DNA from: Symbiodinium kawagutii
Taxonomy: Eukaryota > Sar > Dinophyceae > Suessiales > Symbiodiniaceae
Reading direction: 5' to 3'
Assembly: GCA_009767595.1 (NCBI GenBank)
Contig: VSDK01003971.1
Location: 191,082 to 255,081, forward strand
DNA: 64,000 nt
In this document: positions 49,211 through 59,366 of the stretch, in pieces
How the letters are laid out: every line of letters starts with the position of its first letter
How positions within the stretch are numbered: position 1 is the stretch's first letter
Program-made: the position numbers and the translations under genes
Notes under the pieces: model-generated
The model's input: only the letters and a program-made list of their open reading frames with translations
Databases searched by the model: none
What the model was told of the DNA's origin: nothing

Positions 49211-52200
49211 CGACGACTACGACGACGACAATGATGATGATGACGATGATGATGACGACTACGACGACGACAATGATGATGATGAGGATGAAGCTGATGC
49301 TGAAGCTGGTGACGGCCATGAAAGGAGGACCCTGGGGGGAAGCGAGCCTTCAACCCTTCGACTATGAGGTGTGGCCGGGGACTTTAGGGAGAGGGAGAAG
49401 GGGTGTCGCCAGTGAGATCTCACCCTGTAGGACTGAAGTCTCCTCGGTTGCTGAAGCAAGAATAAACTCATCTAGCTTCTGCTAGCTTTGGTCGGCATTA
49501 AGAAAGAATCCAAAAACCATACTGGCTTCTTCTCCCAACTTGTTCTAAGGCATCACGTGAGATCACAATATTCTTTAATGTCCTATGGGGACCATGAACC
49601 AGAATGACTACATATGACATATGACTACCTATGACATCCCTATGACTACCTATCATGACCTATGACTACCCATGACTACCTCTGACTACATCTGACTACA
49701 TCTAACTCCCATGATGGCCACCGTAGCATCGTTACTAGTGTTCACCATTCGCGTGTTTCGTTCCTTGGAGGTTGGGCGCTGCAATCTGCAAACTCTGCGT
49801 CGTCACCAGACAGACCACAGCTGCAATCAAGGTCTTCCGGAAGTCCAGCGCCAGCTCCCTGGGCGGTACGAGTACAAGGCATGGTGGTACTAAGCATCCA
49901 GCCGTTCAGAACCAGCCATGGTGGCGGGAAACCGATTTTCATAGGGAAACATCGGGAAACCACCTGCCAGTAACTTGGGAGTCTACCATGGCAACTTGCT
50001 CAAACCCACGGAACCAAACGCCTTTGGTCAAAAGAACCACCGAGTAGTTGGATATGGCCGGAAAATAGCGGGAAGTCTGAGGTTTCAGTGGATAAAATTG
50101 GGATGGAAGAAGTGAAATGAAGCGAGTGATGATCAATCTCAACTAAATACCTGGTTGATACTGCAAAAGTGAAATGACTGAAATGAGGCAGGTTGTGCGG
50201 CATGCCATAATGCTCACAGCTTACGCGTCGTGGTAAGCAATGGGAAAAACTACACTACAGCTTAATTACGAGTATAGTCTTTACACGTCTGTATACAGTC
50301 TACTTGTTGTACAGAACATGCATTGGAACCATGGTAAGAGACTCCTTACATCGCAAGCAGTGATTCAACACAGTCGATTGTTGAGGCTCTACAAACCAAT
50401 TCATTGAACTAATAGGTGTCTTCTATAGATCTGCTCTCATGCATTTGATCTTTCCAATCATCGTTTCTGCAGTCAAGAGACACGATTCGTTTGAAGTATG
50501 TCCTGGTTGCCACCAATGAAGACTATATAGACATGAAATACCAAGGACAAAAATGCACTCCGTATAAAAAAGGATTGTGAAAAGCGTTTCTTGTTAGCTG
50601 TCCGTGGAACTTGGCCACTGCAACACAAGCGAAAATATCTGAAGACTCTTTCCAACAGATGATCACCTCAAACACCTGCTGTGGAGTTGATTGAGTTAAT
50701 GGATATCAAATAGTGGTTTCTCAAAGTAGGGGACTCCCAAAATTATCCAGTTGATTGACCATGTATAGTCATAAACCAACTATCTCTTGGGGTTCCCTGT
50801 TTTGAGAAAGACCCAAATGATAACCCCAACCACCAGCTATTGCGTTGTCAGTTCCATGATGCACACCAGGCATCCAGGTCGTTATTTGCTCGCTGTCTCC
50901 ACGGATGGACCGAGCACCAAAACCACGCGCGCTGGTCTTGTCTTTCCTCGGCTCGACGGCTGGCTGAGGCTGGTCCGACTTGTTCACTGCTGCGGTTTGT
51001 GCATAGCCATGGTGGTACCCCCGAACCAACCAATCATGATCATCATTCATAGGGGCAGTGAGCAATGTCTCACCATCACCAAGTTTGGCTTTCGCAAGGG
51101 TCCTTTCATGCCCTCATGCCCTGTCATGCCCTTCAAAGACATGGACCCTTCAGGTCTGGATATGTCAAGTTTCTGTTTGTAGCACCTTGGGCACAAATCG
51201 AAATCGCAGGTTCGACAGCGGTAGGCGATATAGTGCGGGCCCTGCGAAAGCACTAAAAACAGCGTGGCCAGACATCGGCAAAGACGTCTTGACAACTGCC
51301 TCCAAATACAATATACATCAATATACATGCACACATGCATATACTCTGTGCACATATATGTATATATATATATATATATGGTACCCCCCCAAAAAAAACC
51401 TATGTTTCTGTCATTTTTGCTGGTATTTGCGATGTTTTATGTTCATTTTTGGGTATGAATTTTGAAGCATTCTTTTGAGCATTTTGTATGGCCTTTCATG
51501 AAAAGGGGGTGCCATGTAGGGTTTAGGCTTTGGAATGTTTAGTTTGATTTTTCCCTGTACTTAGGGCATTTGCATTCAGAAAGAATGCATTCAGAAAGAA
51601 TGCATTCAGAATGCCTTTTCCCTGTACTTAGGGCATTTGCATTCACAAAGAATGCATTCAGAATGCATTCTTCCCCAAAACCAATATCCAAGATCCAAGA
51701 TTCCCACAAGACTCCTGACTAAAATCTTGGATTCAGGACTTGCCAGAATACACTTTCCAATCCAAGATTTTAGTGAGGAGTCTTCTGGGAATCTTGGATC
51801 TTGGATCTTGGTTTTGGGGAATAATGCATTCTGAATGCATTCTGAATGCATTCTTTGTGAATGCAAATGCCCTAAGTGCAGGGAAAAATCAAATTCTGAA
51901 ACCTGAACCCTAAAGCCTAAATGATTTTCCTGTTGTGTAAATAATTTAGGCATAATTAAACAAAGCATATATGTATGGTAAAGGTAGGGCATGAATTAAT
52001 AGAGCACTAGCAAATTACACCATCTATTTGAATTTACCCTATGTGACTATTTCTATTCCAGATTCAAGCATGTCTCATTTAGTCATGCTCTATTCAGTTA
52101 TGCCTTGCCTGCTCATGATCAAACATATTGTATTCAATTTTGCCTAATGCCTCACATGTGCTCTATTTTATTTTCTCATAGTTGCTATTACTATTTGATT

Positions 52201-55200
52201 TTACTATATTCAATCTTGCATTGGATCATGATTTTTGTCTCCAAGTGGGATATTGAATGATAGTATATTCAATTATGCTCTAGTATGGCACCATGAAGCC
52301 ATAACTAAATAGGCCCAAAGTATTGTAAATAAGGTACATGTAAGGAATAACTGCACAAAGCAAGACCAAAAACAGGCCATAAGGCATAATTACATGGGAA
52401 ATTAGCAACTAGACCACAGTCAGGCAATAATGCCATAGGGCATTACTAGCAAGGCCAAATGTAGGACAGCATCTTTAAAGAGGCTATAAGTCAACAGAGC
52501 ACAATAAAGTAGGGCAACATTAAGTAGACTATAGTTGAATAGGCCGTAATTAATCTATTGAACAGGGCACAATTAAAGAACACACAATTAGGACACAACG
52601 CATAAATATGAAATCATCAAATAATCCCCATAAAGACTATAATGAAATAAGATATTCTTGACAGGTCAAATACAACGCAATCTATTGAACTGAAATTTGT
52701 GTATTTTATTGTCTTCCAGTATGGCACCACCAAGCTATGATTAAAAAGGTTTTTCTGAATACAAATGGGGTAAATATAAGGCATAATTAGATAAAGCATA
52801 TTTAAAGATAGGTCATTATTTATCAAACTCTGATTATTTAGAAAGAATCAAACAGGGCACGAGCAGGCTATAATGTGATAAGGCATAGTCAAATAGGTTA
52901 AATATGGGGCTGCAAATTTGAATAGACCATGAATGAATAGACAACAATTAAATAGAACAGAATTGAGTAGGCCATAATTAAACAAGCCAAATTCAAACAG
53001 ATTAAATAGGCCACACTCAAATAATACACAAAGATAGCACTATGGAATGACACAAATTTATCTAATATGCACATATGAACTTATGAATAGTTAGACCCCA
53101 TAAAGTAACACCAGGACTCAGAAACATAGGTTTTGGGGGGGGGGCTAGCATATATATCGATATACCTTTTAGATCCCTTCTACCATTTTCTACCCATGTC
53201 AGCTCTCCCGAAAAGTGGAAAGAATATGCAGCAAGACACATGTAGAGTTGTTACATAAATGGACTTTTCTTGCGCCATCTGTTGGGAGCCGCTAGAGGAA
53301 CAAGATAAAGTCATACCTAAGTCAAACCCTTAAGCCTTAAGTTTTTCCTTCAATGTGAATGGAATGCCGTAGTCACCACTCTGTCGCTGAAATCTGCCAA
53401 ATGATATGAAATGATTCTTTTTGCAGTTTTTGCCTGTGCATTTTTTACTCATTCTGCGCCCGGAGACCAAAGTCCTTGCAACATCTCTTTTTTGATGCAC
53501 TCCCCATCTGAACAGTCGCCACGGCCCCTGTCGCAGCTAACATCTTGCAAAGAAATAATCCGCCATGCGAAAGCTAGGAAATCGAGCTGGAACCCATTAC
53601 TTCACAATTTATGCGCTACATTCAATTCAAGAAGGTTCGTTGCGAACAGCTGTAGCCTTTGCACAGGGTTGAAACTGGATTTAGGACAGAAATCTCCCGA
53701 CTACCTCAATTCGAAATTCAATGAGCCCAGAAAATGCTAGAAACTTTTTGAATCCAGGCTGCTTGATTGAAGTCTCAAGGCCCCATTAGTTTTCGGGCAC
53801 CACTTGAGTCTTGAATCCAAGATGATTGCAATCAATTGCAATCCCTGTTTGATCCTGCAGTCCAAAGAGACTGAAATTTCTTGGGTTTGCCTTTAAACGT
53901 GTTTGTTTTCATGCATGAGTGCACATTTGAAAAAGAAAACACAGTGGTGCTGCGATAGAAGGCAAAAGCATTGAACCCCTCTCCCTCTACAATTTATCAT
54001 AATTCAACAGTGTTACCACAAAAGTGCACAAATGCACAAACAAAAAACATGGAAAGACGATAGTTCAAAGTGTGGCTACCTTTTCTGTGAAAGCTCCGCT
54101 CTTCAAAAAGAAAACTCTGCACTGCCTGAACCGAATGCCACCAGGTCACCAGGCCTGAATGTTACATTTATGCGAAATTCTCGGATGAAATGGGCTGCAA
54201 TAAAGGATCTAAAAGACATATACTTCAATTGTGTAGCAGTGGTACAGACTGCGAACATCGAAGCCTTTGCTTGACATCGAAGAATATTCAGCAAAGAATT
54301 GTACTTAAAGAATTGCTGAATATTCTTTGGAATATTCTTTGATGTCAAACACTCCTTTAAAAAAAACAGCGCCGTTTCAGCTGCAACATCTACTTTACGG
54401 AGTATCACTACGTCCCAGAAACGGAATACTACATTTGCGCATCAGTAGCCTTGCATAAACACAATGGCAACATCGCAATATGCTTGATGTTACAAATTGA
54501 AAGCATGTACATGATCATCTTTTGCCAAAAGAATACTCCGCCTAGGCATTCTTGAATCAAAGCCATCAGGCTTTCACTTGCACATTGAATTCACACATGC
54601 TACGCTGCCAACCAATGCTAGAATCTGAGAGATTTAGAGGTTTCAGCCAGCATCCACCACTGCATCACCAGCATGTTTCTACAGGTCACTGGAACTGATA
54701 TCATTGGCAACAGAAAGCAGCACAAATACTGAGAAACAGACCCGATGTAGATATTGTTCGGAAATGTTACATCTATATGTATAACTGTATAACCTGAAAA
54801 TTGTTAGGCATGTGGCCAGGTCGGAATCCAAAGTGTTTTTCCCTCGCATATTTTTGCTTGAAGAATTATCAGAAATGAAATGACACAGTCCATCTATGAA
54901 GAAACAAGTGAGCAATTCACACCGCAAATACCAATGAAAGTTGGTATAGGCTGTGCCTTCTTTTCCCAGGGATCAATGGGTAGGACCGGGTAGGATGTGC
55001 ACTTGCAAGATTGTGCAAGGCACTACTTGCGAGGCTTGGGGTCAGTTCATTATTAAGCATTGTATTACAACTAACATAGCTTTGTTGCTTGCTATATCTT
55101 GTTCTAAACCATGGCAAACCGCTTTTAACATTGATGAAATTATTAACGACTATGAATGACACATGACCAATGCGGGTTGGTATCCCCCATAGGCTCTTGA

Positions 55201-55790
55201 TGGTTTTTCAGCCTTGATCTCGCCACCCACATCGTCTGCTGGTTCGCCTTCATTTGCTCGCCGCAAATGTCACACCCATGGCACTTCAGCCCGGTCTCGA
55301 AGAAGAGCGGGTGCATGTGAATATGAGGAATCAACCTCGGAGGAGCGCCCAGCCAAGTCCGTTGTTTAAACAGTTGTTTGGTAATTGAAGATAGATCATT
55401 GGAGGATAGTTTTAACAGTTCTATAGCATGTCTTCTCTGTGTTTTACTCATTTTCAGGAAACGAATAGGTTTAAACAGCTTACACAAATTCAAAGGATGC
55501 CAAATAACGCTGTTGCTATTTGCTACTATTCTTATTTTGCAGTGCACAACTCCGAAGGAGCTGCAGTTGCAGTGTGTACCAGAAATTTGATGAGAGGGTG
55601 AGAATCATCAATGAGGTGCTTTCTGAATGACTCTTATTGACTGACTGAGTGACTTTGTCTACTTGTCTAAAGCAGTGTAGTTCAAAGATCATCAGCTTCT
55701 CTGTTCAAACCCAGGGCAGGCTTCGCTCACGAGCAACTCCCCTTGCTCCTCAGTGGACTTGTTGAGGATATTTTTCAACATGAAGTATTC
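37851..55790 (-). CDS. ABCB-type half-transporter with N-terminal ZZ/C1-like zinc finger (20+ exons)
   Basis: Exons 5' to 3': 55738-55790, 55248-55335, 51074-51241, 50867-50946, 49764-49858, 48648-48769, 48037-48166, 47746-47807, 47130-47211, 46456-46574, 44831-45045, 44487-44611, 44091-44156, 43609-43693, 43197-43276, 42381-42463, 41703-41793, 40370-40436, 38666-38760, 37851-38101. All join in frame to about 718 residues. Exons 2-3 give a treble-clef finger ([13 protein letters not shown] + [15 protein letters not shown]). The membrane domain starts in exon 5 ([25 protein letters not shown]) and includes [35 protein letters not shown] and [12 protein letters not shown]. The nucleotide-binding domain has Walker A (GKSGGGKST), Q-loop (FVAQDTQLF), signature (RLSGGQKQR), Walker B ([12 protein letters not shown]) and H-loop (IAHRLSTV), so it should hydrolyse ATP. 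The tail is Lys-rich ([10 protein letters not shown]). Family members form dimers exporting peptides, lipids or conjugates; the substrate cannot be read here. The join 43197/42463 is uncertain. The 5' end is open. Confidence 0.93.
38550..38625. repeat. 14-bp tandem repeat in an ABC-gene intron
   Basis: About five perfect copies of ctcatttaaccatt, just downstream (gene strand) of the Walker-B exon. Confidence 0.9.
39540..40320. repeat. AACCATT-type array with 244-bp tandem duplication (intron)
   Basis: atcaaccatta-like words fill this ABC intron. A segment beginning gccattttatcatcaaccat at 39731 is repeated without visible change from 39975, so 39731-39968 and 39975-40212 are a recent tandem duplication. 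Confidence 0.9.
40530..41450. repeat. TGGTTAAT-type array (complementary orientation)
   Basis: Words such as tggttaatcatgataatgat and ggttgatagtgatgg dominate, the reverse complement of the AACCATT array on the other side of the ABC signature exon (40370-40436). It contains foldback copy 6. Confidence 0.75.
41250..41353. repeat. Foldback (MITE-like) element, copy 6
   Basis: Left ggggttcttaaaatttggaa, right ccattttaagaaaccacc; the inner aatgatgattta / gggatgatttgg is also related. It sits in the ABC intron between exons 41703-41793 and 40370-40436. Confidence 0.75.
45669..45692. repeat. (TA)n microsatellite
   Basis: Intronic. Similar short TA tracts lie at about 46648-46674, 51355-51380 and 58456-58479. 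Confidence 0.9.
46780..46880. repeat. Foldback (MITE-like) element, copy 7
   Basis: Left ggtggtaatgaaaaattggg with gaccctcagaatgg, right cctgttttgagaaaccacc. Located in the ABC intron between exons 47130-47211 and 46456-46574. Confidence 0.7.
49083..49300. repeat. (GAT)n / (GAC)n trinucleotide array in an ABC intron
   Basis: An uninterrupted gat run (about 49125-49210) is followed by interleaved gatgatgacgacgactac units. Open in all frames (poly-Asp, poly-Met and similar on plus; His, Ile and similar on minus), but it lies between two fixed exons and is not coding. Confidence 0.95.
49600..49712. repeat. Short degenerate tandem repeat (tatgactacc)
   Basis: About ten copies of a 10-13 bp unit, intronic, immediately downstream (gene strand) of the first transmembrane exon. 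Confidence 0.8.
50713..50813. repeat. Foldback (MITE-like) element, copy 8
   Basis: Left gtggtttctcaaagtagggg, right gggttccctgttttgagaaa. Starts about 50 bp inside the intron after exon 50867-50946. Confidence 0.8.
51520..51922. repeat. 400-bp foldback element with long imperfect inverted arms
   Basis: The left arm (about 51528-51725) and right arm (about 51752-51922) are reverse complements with interruptions: tagggcatttgcattcacaa pairs with ttgtgaatgcaaatgcccta, ttccccaaaaccaatatcca with the ggatcttggttttggggaa block, and the outer tttaggcttt with aaagcctaaa. Inside each arm the palindrome gaatgcattc is repeated two to four times. It lies in the large ABC intron (51242-55247). Confidence 0.9.
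52020..53050. repeat. AT-rich degenerate array with strand switch near 52.27 kb
   Basis: From about 52060 to 52270 words of the type tgctctattcagttatgcc predominate. From about 52290 to 53040 their reverse complement does (aggcataattaaataggcc). Units are short and diverged. No coding. Confidence 0.65.
53051..55247. other. Remainder of the 4-kb ABC intron
   Basis: Contains an oligo-G run (53136-53145), a minus-strand coding-like stretch at 53.44-53.56 kb ([18 protein letters not shown]) and another at 54.1-54.2 kb ([19 protein letters not shown]). Neither can be placed in the transporter. They may be chance or fragments. Confidence 0.35.
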
Positions 55791-55860
55791 CTTGGAAAGA
55801 GCAAGGGCACGCAATGTCTTGATGTGGGACATGAAGAGATACTGGATGTTGCTTACCAAA

Positions 55861-56338
55861 TATACGTCATGTGCCCTTTGATCCACTGGGCATCAGGGAT
55901 GAACACAGATCAAGCCAACGAGGTGCAAAGGGCGCATCAAGTCCATTCAAGTCAATGTTAACCCAGGATGAAGCTAATCCCTAGGTTGATTGATTGGAGG
56001 GGTTACCATTTTGATGGAAAACCAAGACTTTTACCGAGGCTTTTTGGGGATACCCCCTATTAATCAACCAGGCGTTTATTAATCCTGGGTAATTAGACAT
56101 TAATCTTCAGTGCGGGTTCCATGTCAAGCTCTGGGAAAGCAAGGACAGCTGTGCGAACTGGTGCGATGATGTGCTGCCACTGAGTCTTTAACTAAATGAG
56201 CTCTGGACGGTTGCCACCACGCCGAGATTCAACATTGATAATGACCATGGTAAGAGCCTGGAGAGAGCCCTGCAGGACTAAAAATCTCGGATCGTAGTGG
56301 TACACGATACACTTGATGCCGTTGTAGAAAGACATGCC
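55861..56338 (-). CDS. Candidate upstream exons, probably of the ABC gene
   Basis: An exon starting at 56338 (CTGTAAG|G) reads [36 protein letters not shown] and ends near 56233. A second block at about 56120-56182 reads [23 protein letters not shown] third small one at 55861-55890 ends at a strong GTAAGC donor. All are minus-strand and protein-like, but the last two need AG|T acceptors or alternative boundaries, and I could not connect every phase to 55738-55790. They could belong to a separate upstream gene. Confidence 0.4.
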
Positions 56339-56401
56339 TTACAGACGGGGCGGGCTTCGTGCGAATCCAAATATTCAAACTGATTGACGGGCCAAAAGAA
56401 A

Positions 56402-57022
<621 letters not shown>

Positions 57023-58790
57023 AGGAGACATGGGTTCCTATCGGCGCCCCCCCAAAAAATGTCCAACTGGCTCCATCCAAAACTTCCACTGGCTCCGACT
57101 GCCCAATCAAGACATGGCTGCGGGATGCTGTGGGATGCTGTGCGATGCTGTGGGTCCGACTGTTGGGATGTTCCTCCATCCATGACCTTGGATATTTATT
57201 GGTAATTACCCCAATATGTTCAAAATAAATGTGGGGTACCAATAAATCCAACTCTGGGGTACTTTATGGGAATATGGGAAGAGAGTTCCAGAGTTTCTGA
57301 TTGGGAACGACGTGACGTGTCGACTGTTGGCTGTTCGCCTCGCCTGTACTGATTGCGAACAGGAAAATCATGATTGCCTCCTTTCGTACGTCAGCTTTCC
57401 TGCAAAAGGCTGATGATGGTGACGTCGTGACTTTGCTGGAACGCAACGTTCTAATTCGCTCACAAGCAACTCGTCTCCCCGAGCTTGTTCTAAAGAGGCT
57501 TTTGCAGAACTGGGGAAACATCTGGAGAGTGACATTTGGACTGTCTGAAGCTTTCTGCACTCACAAGTAGTCGGAGACTGCTGAATCCCGACACATTGAA
57601 TGCGACCACAACACCACCAGCCCATTGCTGCTGAGTTTCTTCATTAACAAGGCATGGTCTCGATTCATCACGAACATGTCCTGAACCCAAGGTACAACTT
57701 CACAGAACACAAGATCTGCGAATCAAAGGCCCGCCATTATGTAAGTCTCATGTCCCTGAGAGTATGTTTCATCTGGCCGTATCGTGTGTAAAGACCTTGA
57801 TGCGAATTGATGTGGTGTCCCGTTTTGCTATCATTTTGTGTCAGCGACTCTGCTTCCAAATGCAGATATCATGATATCAAATTAACATCACTGCATATCA
57901 TATCCCATACACGCGGAGAATATATTGTAGAAATCATGTGGAAAAATGCAGGTGAAAAAATTGCACAGCAAAGTTATTTCTGAAGGGTCCCTTTTTCATC
58001 CTTTTTCACTTCGTACCGGGGATGGTACATGAAGGTACAACCATGCATTGGGGAAGGTCTATGAGTGGCATGCTACTCATGGACGTGACATGAATAATAT
58101 CTGTTTGAGTCATCATCTGCTAGGACTTACGCTGATACCGGAGACAATTACGATCAATTGCGCTGTAACAATAGTGCTGGGGCTCTGCTTGTGTTGATGC
58201 CATTTCACCTGTTCGTGATGTGTGTGTGTTTTGCTTGACATACCACCAGCCTAGCGGACTGTAGACACCCTTCTAGTACAGTAACTGTTCTGATATCGTG
58301 CTTTTCTTTGACATACTGATATGCCTTAACCGGTCAGCTCGCTCAACTCTTGCAACAGTGGACTCGACACATAGTCATGAACGAAAGCTTGTCGGAACAT
58401 TGGGTGCTGTCCTTGATCCTCATCCAGCAAGCTATTGCAAAACATGAATCAAAAGAATATGTATATATATATATATATAGATGAATATAGCAACGGACAG
58501 CGCTGGACTTTAAGCCTGATTGACAGGTGTTCCTGACTTTTTCTCTGGTCCAGTACTTTTTGAGGGACTCGTTCTCCAATGCCGCAGCTGTTTTTATCTT
58601 GATGGACAAGTGGTCACATGGGTACGGGTACACCTCTAGACTTGTTTTGAACTCGTTTTTGAACTCATTCTGGGTCAACTTGTTTGTGAAAATCCTAGCA
58701 CATTCTTGCAATTTAAAGCAAGCATGTTTGGAAAAAACATGTGCACTCCAATGGAAATCTATTCATTTCTAAACAAAAGCTGTCGCTGAG
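57023..58790. other. Mostly non-coding, with one exon-like block
   Basis: At 57.38-57.56 kb both strands look coding: plus ADDGDVVTLLERNVLIRS after AAAAG|G, minus SAKASLEQARGDELL before a GTGAGC donor. Strand is unresolved. The remainder has no supported feature apart from a TA microsatellite. Confidence 0.3.
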
Positions 58791-58869
58791 CTACCTTCTG
58801 TAATTATGCACTGGTACTGTATAGCATTCAGTTTGTTGTGTGGAAACATTCTCACAAAGCTCTTGACAT

Positions 58870-59213
58870 GTGGTCACTTTGTAACTTTGGCATTTCTTCT
58901 GAACATTGGTTCTGCCATGCATTCTGAAGTATGCGTATGCTGCTGTGCGACACAGTGTGCCAAACATCCGCTGCAGACGTATCGGTGCATAGTCTGGCTG
59001 GTGCAGTCTGGACTGCCCTAGGTGTGTGCGCGGGGCTCCCAAGTTGATGCTCCGCGGCGGATGTGTGTGTGTGTGTACCTGTGTCTGTGTGCATTCTTAC
59101 TCAATGACCTGACGCGTGTTACAGGCTCAACCTCCCAAGGATGGATCATCGTCACCCGCTGTCGACGAGCTGGGCTCGAGACCTCTGCACTCGCCACACT
59201 GGCTGTGGTGCCT
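58870..59213 (-). CDS. Candidate exons, Cys-containing, unidentified
   Basis: A block from 59213 (CTGCAAG|G) reads HHSQCGECRGLEPSSSTA, GDDDPSLG. A block from 59021 (CACCTAG|G) is open in two frames; the one matching the phase reads RLHQPDYAPIRLQRMFGT, the other RYVCSGCLAHCVAQQHTH. The plus strand at 59125-59224 is also open. Listed because composition and splice signals are suggestive; frame and strand are not secure. Confidence 0.3.
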
Positions 59214-59366
59214 TGCAGAATTTGGCAGGGAACTTTGCAAATATCTTGCTTGACACAACAAGTACTGAGTCACAATGAGTTGCTACTACATTCTGTTTGC
59301 TATGGGCTCCAGGTTTGAGAACAAGAAAAGGGTCGGTCAGCTGCAGAAAAATAAAGCAGCTGGCGA

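Noticed and set aside
49051..49485. Poly-Asp, poly-Met and poly-His frames
   Set aside because: Trinucleotide array inside an intron whose flanking exons are fixed by ABC homology.
59125..59224. Plus-strand exon (33 codons) with a good acceptor
   Set aside because: The minus strand over the same interval is equally open and agrees with neighbours; strand left undecided, so not listed as a plus gene.
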